Below, one piece after another: positions 35,844 through 42,042 of a DNA stretch of 64,000 bases. The notes under the pieces are model-generated. The model was not told where the DNA came from, did no database searches, and saw only the letters and a program-made list of their open reading frames with translations. The position numbers and the translations under genes are program-made. The stretch spans positions 62,001-126,000 of the forward strand of contig NZ_CP015196.1 of assembly GCF_001623565.1 (NCBI RefSeq), given 5' to 3'. Source of the DNA: Streptococcus marmotae (lineage in GTDB: Bacteria > Bacillota > Bacilli > Lactobacillales > Streptococcaceae). Each line of letters begins with the position of its first letter. Position 1 is the first letter of the stretch.

Positions 35844-36021
35844 TTTTACGTTTCCTTTCTTGTCTGATTCCTGCTAGCTTTCCCATCTGGAAAACATGCA
35901 AGACGGCGAACGCTACACTATTTGTTCGCTTGCGGCATTCGTGGTAGAAGTCTATAACTTCAAAGTCTTCGGTGTTTACTTCTTGTCTATCTGCTATATC
36001 ATTCAACTCTTGAAAATTCAT
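35830..36021 (-). CDS. hypothetical small island protein
   Basis: A 63-residue charged protein (MNFQELNDIADRQEVNTEDF) with no recognised domain. It overlaps both neighbours by a few bases, as in a compact early operon. Confidence 0.55.
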   Translation of the reverse strand: MNFQELNDIADRQEVNTEDFEVIDFYHECRKRTNSVAFAVLHVFQMGKLAGIRQERKRKNDNI

Positions 36022-36257
36022 TCTTTTATCACCTCTTCAATAATTTTATAGTGTTCACTGGCCAACCGTTGCAAGTCGTTCATGGCTAGATTGATAATAT
36101 TCGCATAACTCTCTTTTAAGGCGATAAAACCATAATAGCCTTCATCGCTCTTCTTGGCGTTTTCTAGCCAACGTCTGACAATATCCAAGGCACTGACCGC
36201 CGTCATCATGTCACTTGTTAAACTTTCATAGTTGTCTGCAATTTGTTCTGTTGTCAT
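36018..36257 (-). CDS. hypothetical small island protein
   Basis: A 79-residue helical protein starting MTTEQIADNYESLTSDMMTA. The ATG at 36257 follows GAGAGGG at slightly long spacing; upstream ATGs lack a ribosome site. No family recognised. Confidence 0.55.
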   Translation of the reverse strand: MTTEQIADNYESLTSDMMTAVSALDIVRRWLENAKKSDEGYYGFIALKESYANIINLAMNDLQRLASEHYKIIEEVIKE

Positions 36258-36426
36258 TTTGCTTTTTCCCTCTCTTTTCGACATTCTTGTCGTAAAGTCG
36301 CTAAACAAGGCCGTAGAATGGCAATGTCAGCGTCTGTTTTTTCCGTTTTTTTACTGTTTACTATCCGATTTTTTTACCGCCGTTTTTAAGGTTGGCGCTC
36401 CCTGTATTTTTGTGATATAATGGAAA

Positions 36427-36526
36427 TACTAAAACCCCTTTAACAACGGCTTGCCTGCTGTGTTAAATTGTATTTTAGTTAGTTCCTGAAGGCTAGTAAG
36501 TTTGGTCGCTCGCTAGGCCTTTTTTT
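36427..36526 (+). ncRNA. putative antisense small RNA of the island
   Basis: Promoter TTGGCG-18-TATAAT (36392-36421) with an extended -10 TGATATAAT. The RNA ends at a hairpin AAGGCTAG/CTAGGCCTT followed by seven T's (36520-36526). The 16-nt loop contains GTTTGGTCGCTCG (36500-36512), which is the exact complement of the minus-strand mRNA leader at 37152-37164. Its first part (36429-36460) is repeated exactly at 40732-40763. There is no ORF of note. Confidence 0.6.
36429..36460 (+). repeat. 32-bp exact direct repeat, copy 1
   Basis: Begins CTAAAACCCCTTTAACAACG and ends TTGCCTGCTG; identical to 40732-40763 and in the same orientation. Both copies are preceded at similar distance by GTGATATAA. 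Confidence 0.9.
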
Positions 36527-36677
36527 GTTGCCAATTTTTTACGGCTACTTCGTGATGTATTCTGTTTTCTAAGCGGTGAAAATCCTTGATAAACGTTTCT
36601 TTGTCTAGCTCTCCGTGCCAATATTTGCTAATAAGCATCACTGACCGCTGATATAGTCTTGGTAGATGTTCAACCAT
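36513..36677 (-). CDS. hypothetical small island protein
   Basis: A 54-residue basic protein, MVEHLPRLYQRSVMLISKYW then HGELDKETFIKDFHRLENRI. GGAGG lies 8 nt upstream, and the start overlaps the previous gene's stop by 8 bp. Its stop codon lies within the terminator hairpin of the opposing small RNA. Function unknown. Confidence 0.6.
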   Translation of the reverse strand: MVEHLPRLYQRSVMLISKYWHGELDKETFIKDFHRLENRIHHEVAVKNWQQKKA

Positions 36678-37134
36678 TGCTACTTACCTCCTGCCATGGT
36701 AGTGTAAAGCCTATTTGTTCCTCGTAAAGTTTGGCAAAATTAACAGCAGACTTTTGTAGACTGTTCAAAATCTTATAGCGCAATTGCCTAGCCTTTACTT
36801 TGTCGCTTGCCTTGAGTTGTCCAGACTGTAGATCATCTTCTAAGCCGTACAAGTCACGAACCAAAAACCATGACTGTAAGCGCCCTAGCTCGTTATCTTT
36901 AATAACAACATCGTTTTTTATCGTCCTAGGGGCTAAGATTTTGATATTTGTATATTTTTTTCCATAGTAGATTTGACCGGCTCGCCGTTTTTGGTTTAGC
37001 TTTTGCGTGATGTCTCGTCTGGATAAAAAATCAAACTCCTCCATAATGGCCGAAAGTGTCAGCTCGCCATGAATATCTTGGATCTCGTAAAGACGGTCAA
37101 TCGTGAAAAATCTTTCTCTGTGTTTTTTCGTCAT
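36670..37134 (-). CDS. early island protein with possible regulatory role
   Basis: A 154-residue basic protein with an N-terminal winged-helix-like pattern (FFTIDRLYEIQDIHGELTLS, then AIMEEFDFLSRRDITQKLNQ). It is the first gene after the Cro-like regulator. GGAGGG precedes the ATG. Its leader carries the 13-nt site complementary to the antisense RNA loop, 4-5 bases upstream of the ribosome site. DNA-binding role is inferred from the pattern only. Confidence 0.6.
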   Translation of the reverse strand: MTKKHRERFFTIDRLYEIQDIHGELTLSAIMEEFDFLSRRDITQKLNQKRRAGQIYYGKKYTNIKILAPRTIKNDVVIKDNELGRLQSWFLVRDLYGLEDDLQSGQLKASDKVKARQLRYKILNSLQKSAVNFAKLYEEQIGFTLPWQEVSSNG

Positions 37135-37151
37135 CTGTTTCCCTCCTGTTT

Positions 37152-37164
37152 GTTTGGTCGCTCG
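37152..37164 (-). promoter_or_regulatory. predicted small RNA target site in an early mRNA leader
   Basis: On the minus-strand mRNA this reads CGAGCGACCAAAC, fully complementary to the loop of the RNA at 36427-36526. It lies just 5' of the GGAGGG ribosome site (about 37141-37147) of the 154-residue protein gene. Confidence 0.55.
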
Positions 37165-37193
37165 TGGTGGTTTATATTCGCCTTAAGTCTCTT

Positions 37194-37394
37194 TTAAAGC
37201 GACTTTCTAGGTAAAAAAATATCGTTTATAGGTTTATCAAACAATTGTCCAAGTAAAAACATTTCATCTTGAGTGAATTCTTTTTTACTTCGTTCTTTAT
37301 CACCATACGAAGTTACAGAAATTCCTAAATATTTGGCTACTTGGTTTTGTGATAAACCTTTTTCTTTTCTTAATACCAAAAGTTTTCCCTGCAT
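37194..37394 (-). CDS. Cro-like helix-turn-helix regulator
   Basis: A 66-residue XRE-family protein starting at the ATG behind GGAGGG: MQGKLLVLRKEKGLSQNQVA then KYLGISVTSYGDKERSKKEF is the helix-turn-helix. It is divergent from the CI-like repressor, the Cro position of a lysogeny switch, and heads the minus-strand early operon. Confidence 0.85.
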   Translation of the reverse strand: MQGKLLVLRKEKGLSQNQVAKYLGISVTSYGDKERSKKEFTQDEMFLLGQLFDKPINDIFLPRKSL

Positions 37395-37417
37395 TCGGTG
37401 CCCTCCTTTATTTTCTA

Positions 37418-37526
37418 GTCGCTTATCAGGCGACAAAATATAATATCGCTTTTTAAGCGACTTGTCAACAACTTTTTTTGACAAAAAGCAAAAAAAGTTG
37501 CTTTTTAGGCAACTTCTGTTATAATT
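37418..37526. promoter_or_regulatory. repressor/Cro divergent switch region with three operators
   Basis: Three related palindromes lie between the genes: GTCGCTTATCAGGCGAC (37418-37434), TCGCTTTTTAAGCGA (37446-37460) and AAGTTGCTTTTTAGGCAACT (from 37495). The cro promoter (minus strand) is TTGACA-17-TATTAT with the second operator in its spacer. The repressor promoter has an extended -10 TGTTATAAT (37518-37526) and the third operator over its -35. Confidence 0.8.
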
Positions 37527-37550
37527 GGATTATAGAAAGGCGGTGTTTTT

Positions 37551-38315
37551 ATGGAGCATTTAGCGTTATTCATCGGCTCAAAAATAAGACAATACAGAAA
37601 ACAAAGCGGCATGACTCAAACGGATCTCGCTGACAAATTGCACACAAGTAAACAAACTATCAGCAAATATGAAAAAGGGATAATAAAAGCTAATCAAGAT
37701 GTACTTTTTAAATTAGTGACTATATTCAATGTATCCGTTGATGATTTTTTTCCAACAGAAACATCTTTAGCCACCACCTCACCAGACGCAAAAAATGGCA
37801 CCGTACAAGCGATAAATGATAAGGTAGTACAATTACACCCCGAACGCCAAGAAATCGTTCTGGAGGTCGCCACGGAGCAACTAAAGGAGCAAGAAGAGGA
37901 AGCAAGAGAAATACATGAACCCCTTGCCCTGTATTCAACCAAGGCAATAACCGAACTAGCGGCGGGGCTTGGCTATTCCTACGATGACAACGATATAAGG
38001 ACGGTACAAGTAGAAGAGGAACCCCCGCGACATGACATCGCTAGCATCGTCAACGGTGATAGCATGTTACCAGATTATGAAAATGGCGACATTGTCTATT
38101 TAAAAGATACGGGCTTTTCTAGCTACTCTGGCCAAGTCTGCGCCGTAGCGATTAATGATAAGTCTTATCTAAAAAAAGTCTATACAGAAGATAATTGCTT
38201 GCGCTTAGTTTCCATCAATCCAAAATATGATGATATTATTATTGATTTTCCACCATCAGCAGATACCCATATCAAAATATATGCCGTCGTTGGATCTGGT
38301 AAGGTGGTAGACTGA
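37551..38315 (+). CDS. CI-like repressor with S24 peptidase domain
   Basis: A 254-residue repressor. The N-terminal XRE helix-turn-helix is GMTQTDLADKLHTSKQTISK (20-39). The C-terminal LexA/S24 domain has Ser171 in NGDSMLP and the general-base Lys about 208 in SYLKKVY. A probable self-cleavage site is Ala138-Gly139 in ELAAGLG. It should hold the island silent and be inactivated by DNA damage via RecA; many islands instead use a helper-phage antirepressor, so direct SOS control would be notable. Confidence 0.92.
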   Translation: MEHLALFIGSKIRQYRKQSGMTQTDLADKLHTSKQTISKYEKGIIKANQDVLFKLVTIFNVSVDDFFPTETSLATTSPDAKNGTVQAINDKVVQLHPERQEIVLEVATEQLKEQEEEAREIHEPLALYSTKAITELAAGLGYSYDDNDIRTVQVEEEPPRHDIASIVNGDSMLPDYENGDIVYLKDTGFSSYSGQVCAVAINDKSYLKKVYTEDNCLRLVSINPKYDDIIIDFPPSADTHIKIYAVVGSGKVVD

Positions 38316-38357
38316 CCAAGTGCAACCATTTAAATATACAAAAAAGGAGAAAAAACA

Positions 38358-39179
38358 ATGAAAAATAAAAAAATCTGGCTTGTTGCCACATCAGTGATTA
38401 TAGTCTTAGCTGCAGTTGCTTATTATTTATATATCTTTACCCCTCACCAGAATGCGGTAAACACTTTTGAAGTAGCTAAAGAAATGGTTAGCAATAAAAA
38501 CAAAAAACTAGAAAGCTCAATTGCCGAAGCTCAAGAACTCGTAAAAGCTGACGAAAAGCCGTTAGAGGATAAGACCCTAGACAATTTAAAAGCAACCTTG
38601 GAAGCAGCAAACAAAGAAAAAAGAAAAATCCCTGAAATAGCAAAGAAAACAGAAGATATTTTAGAGCAAGCAAAGGAACTAGAACAGCCGTTAGACTATA
38701 CGGAAACCGAAACCAAAATCACTGACGCTATAAAAGAATACCAGAACAGCATTACCCAACTAAAACAAATTACAAATCCTTCCCAAGCGTTCATCGAAGA
38801 GCGCTTAAAAGAAGTTGATACCGTTACAGAAGTTCAATCTGTTACAGAAGCCAATGATCCAAACGGTAAATTAAATAAACAAGGAGGATATACAGCTTCC
38901 GTTTATTTTGCAGATAACCAAGTCAACATACCTGTTGATGGCGCTGATATTGTAGCTAAAGGAAATGACGTTGGAGGGAATATTGAAGTTTACAACACAA
39001 CCGAAGACGCCGAAAAACGTAACACATATCTCAGTGCTTTTGACGGTCAAGGATTTTTAGATCCAGGTTCGCATTATGTTTACGGCTCTATTATAATTCG
39101 TACATCAAGGCACCTAACAGCAAGTCAACAAAAAGAACTAACGGACAAAATTTATAACAAACTAATTGAACTGAAATAA
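38358..39179 (+). CDS. membrane-anchored coiled-coil protein
   Basis: A 273-residue protein with one N-terminal helix (WLVATSVIIVLAAVAYYLYI, 7-26) preceded by lysines, so anchored with its body outside. Residues about 40-145 are helical and charged, and the C-terminal 110 residues form a separate domain (GGYTASVYFADNQVNIPVDG). There is no lipobox. AAGGAGAAAAA precedes the ATG. It sits just after the repressor, a slot often used for lysogenic-conversion or superinfection-exclusion genes; that role is inferred. Confidence 0.65.
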   Translation: MKNKKIWLVATSVIIVLAAVAYYLYIFTPHQNAVNTFEVAKEMVSNKNKKLESSIAEAQELVKADEKPLEDKTLDNLKATLEAANKEKRKIPEIAKKTEDILEQAKELEQPLDYTETETKITDAIKEYQNSITQLKQITNPSQAFIEERLKEVDTVTEVQSVTEANDPNGKLNKQGGYTASVYFADNQVNIPVDGADIVAKGNDVGGNIEVYNTTEDAEKRNTYLSAFDGQGFLDPGSHYVYGSIIIRTSRHLTASQQKELTDKIYNKLIELK

Positions 39180-39221
39180 ACTTTTCCACCTGCCATAACC
39201 CACGAAAAAGGAAAGACCAGC

Positions 39222-39779
39222 ATGCTAGAAAAAGTAGAACGCTTAATCGCTGAAATTAACCGAATCCATCTCGCTTACTCGCAAGATTATTTTGAGACGG
39301 GAAAAGTTGAAAAAGTAAATTTAAAACACACCTTTTCAAAAGTACCAGTAAAGGCAATTCTGGATTATCGCCTAAACCTACACGAATCCATCAATGACTA
39401 TTTAATGAAAGCAGATGTAAAAGATATCGCCTATGTTTACCGCGTCAAGACCTCCGAAAGTATCGTAGACAAGATAGAACGCTTTTCAGAAAGACAAGAC
39501 GGCTACCCAGTCAACTCCATTCTCAACGATATTTTCGGCGCTCGTATCATTCTTTCATCGGCAGATATTGCGCTAGTCATGGAAAAGCTAGACGACTGGA
39601 AAGAACAGTTCGGGCTAAAAAATTGGTACTTACGGGACAAAGACAACTATACTGGTATCCACGTCTACTTCAAAAATAAAAGCAATCACTATTACCCGTG
39701 GGAGTTACAAATTTGGGACGAAAAAGACGTTGATAGAAACATTGAAAGCCATAGACTATATAAACGCAATTTTGTATAA
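39222..39779 (+). CDS. small RelA/SpoT-domain protein
   Basis: A 185-residue stand-alone nucleotidyltransferase of the RelA/SpoT fold. Conserved blocks are YRVKTSESIVDK (73-84), ILNDIFGARI (100-109) and ELQIW (161-165), corresponding to RxKxxxSI..K, DxxGxR and E-x-Q in alarmone synthetases. The usual GY(R/K)S block is YTGIHVYF (143-150), so substrate choice may differ from (p)ppGpp synthesis. Similar proteins include housekeeping small alarmone synthetases and toxSAS toxins that pyrophosphorylate tRNA. It lies between a membrane protein and Fic; no antitoxin is recognised. Confidence 0.75.
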   Translation: MLEKVERLIAEINRIHLAYSQDYFETGKVEKVNLKHTFSKVPVKAILDYRLNLHESINDYLMKADVKDIAYVYRVKTSESIVDKIERFSERQDGYPVNSILNDIFGARIILSSADIALVMEKLDDWKEQFGLKNWYLRDKDNYTGIHVYFKNKSNHYYPWELQIWDEKDVDRNIESHRLYKRNFV

Positions 39780-39808
39780 CCTATTAGCCCGTTGTGCATA
39801 GACAACAC

Positions 39809-39836
39809 AAAAAGGCGTAGCAAACGCCACGCCTTC
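39809..39836 (-). terminator. hairpin between the RelA/SpoT and Fic genes
   Basis: AAGGCGT pairs with ACGCCTT; the T-run follows on the minus strand only, so as a plus-strand terminator it would be weak. Confidence 0.4.
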
Positions 39837-39902
39837 GGTATAGTAGAAAAACCAATCATCGGAATTGCTCCCAATAACTATAGTATAGCATAAATTTTTA
39901 AA

Positions 39903-39916
39903 CTGTACCAGTACAG
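39903..39916. promoter_or_regulatory. palindrome upstream of the Fic gene
   Basis: CTGTACCAGTACAG has perfect 6-bp arms around CA, 25 bp before the Fic start and just downstream of a TATAGTATA-type -10. Likely an operator or a DNA-damage-type site; binding protein unknown. Confidence 0.5.
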
Positions 39917-39940
39917 AAGACGCAAACAGAAAGAAAAAAC

Positions 39941-40609
39941 ATGACGTATAAACCCGATTACCTAGACGACATACTTGTCCGCATGGCTTATCACTCAAGC
40001 GGTATAGAAGGGAATACCATCTCACTCCCTGAAACGGTCAGCATCATCATTGAAAATAGCCTACCAGGCAACCATAAAAGTATTCGGGAGTTCTATGAGA
40101 TTGAAAATCACAAGCAAGCATTTAACTTTCTTCTGGATCAGCTAGACGTCCTACCACCGCTTACCGTTGGCTTGATACAAGACTTTCATGCACTTCTAAC
40201 AGATAGGCTACAGCATGACCGCGGACGCTTTAAAACGGCGCAAAACGCCATTATCGGGGCAGAATTTAAGACCGCAACCCCAGCAGAAACACCCTACTTG
40301 ATGACCCAGTGGGCAGACAATACAAGCTACCGCCTAGAAAGCGCCAAAAGTATCCCCGAATTGCTCAACGTGCTAGCAGATACCCATATCCAGCTGGAGC
40401 GTATCCACCCATTTTCAGACGGAAACGGACGAACAGGGCGCCTAATTCTGATGTATCTGGCCATGAGATACTTAAAAGCTCCCATAATCATCAGCAAAGA
40501 CGACCGCGCAAAGTATATGGTGCTTCTAGCTGATCAAGACACCGGTGGACTAGCCGACCTACTCAAACAGTCGCTAGACTATGAGAAAGAAAGAATGAAC
40601 CAGTTTTAA
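39941..40609 (+). CDS. Fic-family AMPylase/nucleotidyltransferase
   Basis: A 222-residue Fic protein that would transfer AMP (or another nucleotide group) to target proteins. The complete active site HPFSDGNGRTGR is at 156-167, with His156 catalytic. An inhibitory motif SSGIEG (19-24) matches (S/T)xxxE(G/N), with Glu23 placed to block ATP, which makes it a self-inhibited class II enzyme needing no separate antitoxin. AAAGAAAAAAC precedes the ATG. It lies between the RelA/SpoT-like gene and the integrase. Confidence 0.9.
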   Translation: MTYKPDYLDDILVRMAYHSSGIEGNTISLPETVSIIIENSLPGNHKSIREFYEIENHKQAFNFLLDQLDVLPPLTVGLIQDFHALLTDRLQHDRGRFKTAQNAIIGAEFKTATPAETPYLMTQWADNTSYRLESAKSIPELLNVLADTHIQLERIHPFSDGNGRTGRLILMYLAMRYLKAPIIISKDDRAKYMVLLADQDTGGLADLLKQSLDYEKERMNQF

Positions 40610-40731
40610 TCGATATTTTCAAGCCCTCTACGGCGTTTTAATGCTTTACGGTATAATCTACCACCCAACACAAAACAAACGAAAATAGGGGCATTCTCGT
40701 AACGCTCAGCGTGATATAAACCTTATTCAAT

Positions 40732-40763
40732 CTAAAACCCCTTTAACAACGGCTTGCCTGCTG
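40732..40763 (+). repeat. 32-bp exact direct repeat, copy 2 (integrase leader)
   Basis: Identical to 36429-36460. Here it ends 18 bases before the integrase ATG, so it would form the integrase mRNA leader and include the sequence next to the ribosome site. Confidence 0.9.
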
Positions 40764-40781
40764 ATGGAAAGGTTTATGATC

Positions 40782-41927
40782 ATGAAAATAACAGAAGTAA
40801 AAAAGAAAGACGGCAGCATCGTCTACCGTGCCAATATCTATCTAGGAGTAGATAACATAACGGGTAAAAAGGTAAAAACCAGCGTCACGGGACGAACAAA
40901 AAAAGAAGTTAGCAGAAAAGCCCAGAATGCGCAACTGGATTTCAAAATAAACGGCTCAACAGTCTACAAGACGGTACAAATTGAAAGTTATAAAGAATTG
41001 GCGGAACTTTGGCTAGAAAGTTACAAGTTGACCGTAAAGCCCCAAACCTACCGTAACACAACACTATTCTTGAAAAATCACCTACTACCAATGTTTGGCG
41101 ACATGAGACTTGAAAAAATAACCCCTCACATCGTCCAACGTTTCATCAATCGCTTGGCGGTAACGTTAGCAAATTTTAGGGTTCCTGTTTCCATCAATAG
41201 CCGTATACTCCAATACGCGGTAACGTTGCAACTTATCCCCTATAATCCCGCTCGTGATGTCATTTTACCACCCAAACCAGCGAAAGACCCTCAAAAAATA
41301 ACATTCATCGATAAACAAGACCTAAAAAAATTGTTGGATTACGTAGAAAAAATAAGTATTCAGCATTATACCGGTTATTTCGATATGGTTCTTTATAAAA
41401 CCTTGCTAGCTACTGGGTGCCGTATCGGGGAACTGCTCGCCCTTAATTGGTCTGATATTGATTTCAAAGAAAAAACACTTAACATTTCAAAGACCTATAA
41501 TGGTGAAATGGGGCTAATTGGCACCACAAAAAGCAAAGCGGGAAACAGAACTATCAGCGTTGATACAAATACCCTCAACATGCTACGACTGTATAACGCC
41601 CGCCAACGGCAAATGTTTTCAGAAATTGGGGCGCCACGCCCTAGCGTTGTATTTTCTGCCCCTACTAGGCTGTATCAGTTAAGGACTACCATACAACGTA
41701 GATTAGACGACTATTGTCATACGATTGACATTCCACGCTTCACCTTGCACGCCTTCCGCCATACTCACGCTAGTTTATTGCTGAACGCTGGCATTAGTTA
41801 CAAAGAACTTCAATACCGCCTAGGCCATGCGAATATCTCCATGACATTAGACGTATATTCCCACCTATCCAAAGACAAAGAAAAAGAAGCCGTTACATAT
41901 TATGAAAAGGCCATCAATAACTTGTAG
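40782..41927 (+). CDS. int: tyrosine site-specific integrase
   Basis: A 381-residue phage/ICE-type integrase. An N-terminal arm-binding domain (about 1-60) is followed by a SAM-like core-binding domain (65-165) and the catalytic domain. Catalytic residues are visible: Arg214 (ATGCRIGELL), Lys252 (TTKSKAGNR), His323 and Arg326 (HAFRHTHASL), His349 (RLGHANI) and nucleophile Tyr359 (LDVYSHL). I choose the third in-frame ATG because GGAAAGG is spaced 7-9 nt from it. It is adjacent to attR, and arm sites begin at its stop codon. Confidence 0.95.
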   Translation: MKITEVKKKDGSIVYRANIYLGVDNITGKKVKTSVTGRTKKEVSRKAQNAQLDFKINGSTVYKTVQIESYKELAELWLESYKLTVKPQTYRNTTLFLKNHLLPMFGDMRLEKITPHIVQRFINRLAVTLANFRVPVSINSRILQYAVTLQLIPYNPARDVILPPKPAKDPQKITFIDKQDLKKLLDYVEKISIQHYTGYFDMVLYKTLLATGCRIGELLALNWSDIDFKEKTLNISKTYNGEMGLIGTTKSKAGNRTISVDTNTLNMLRLYNARQRQMFSEIGAPRPSVVFSAPTRLYQLRTTIQRRLDDYCHTIDIPRFTLHAFRHTHASLLLNAGISYKELQYRLGHANISMTLDVYSHLSKDKEKEAVTYYEKAINNL

Positions 41928-41947
41928 GTGAACAAAAAGGTGAACAA
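41926..41947. repeat. integrase arm-type sites, right end
   Basis: Two AGGTGAACAA copies 12 bp apart at 41926-41935 and 41938-41947. The first overlaps the int stop codon. They match the two copies at the left end. Confidence 0.65.
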
Positions 41948-42014
41948 ATTTATTTTTTTTAAAATCACAAAACACTCAAAAAGCCTATAACAAAGGCTTT
42001 CTAGGCACAAAAGA

Positions 42015-42042
42015 AAGGAAATATATGAACACTGCTGATTTT
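42015..42042 (+). other. attR of the integrated element
   Basis: The 28-bp direct repeat shared with 26913-26940. It includes the queA ribosome site AAGGAAA and its first codons, so the intact gene is restored on this side. Upstream sequence is island-derived. Confidence 0.93.

Larger units (their letters stand above)
26913..42042. mobile_element. phage-inducible chromosomal island-like satellite in queA
   Basis: About 15.1 kb between 28-bp att repeats. It contains a tyrosine integrase beside attR, a CI-like repressor divergent from a Cro-like gene, an excisionase-like gene, a VapE-type helicase, an iteron-rich origin, a TerS-like gene, an ArpU-like gene and accessory toxin genes. No capsid, portal, tail or lysin gene is present. 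That set and its order fit a PICI that is packaged by a helper phage; the PICI call is inference from architecture. Confidence 0.85.

Noticed and set aside
39756..40025. 89-codon minus-strand ORF over the RelA/SpoT-Fic junction
   Set aside because: It overlaps the better-supported Fic start and the upstream gene, has no ribosome site, and its composition looks like antisense.
26941..42014. Integrative conjugative element instead of a phage satellite
   Set aside because: No relaxase, coupling ATPase or type IV secretion gene is present; TerS-like, ArpU-like and CI/Cro genes point to a phage satellite.
26941..42014. Complete prophage
   Set aside because: At 15 kb it lacks large terminase, portal, capsid, tail, holin and lysin genes.
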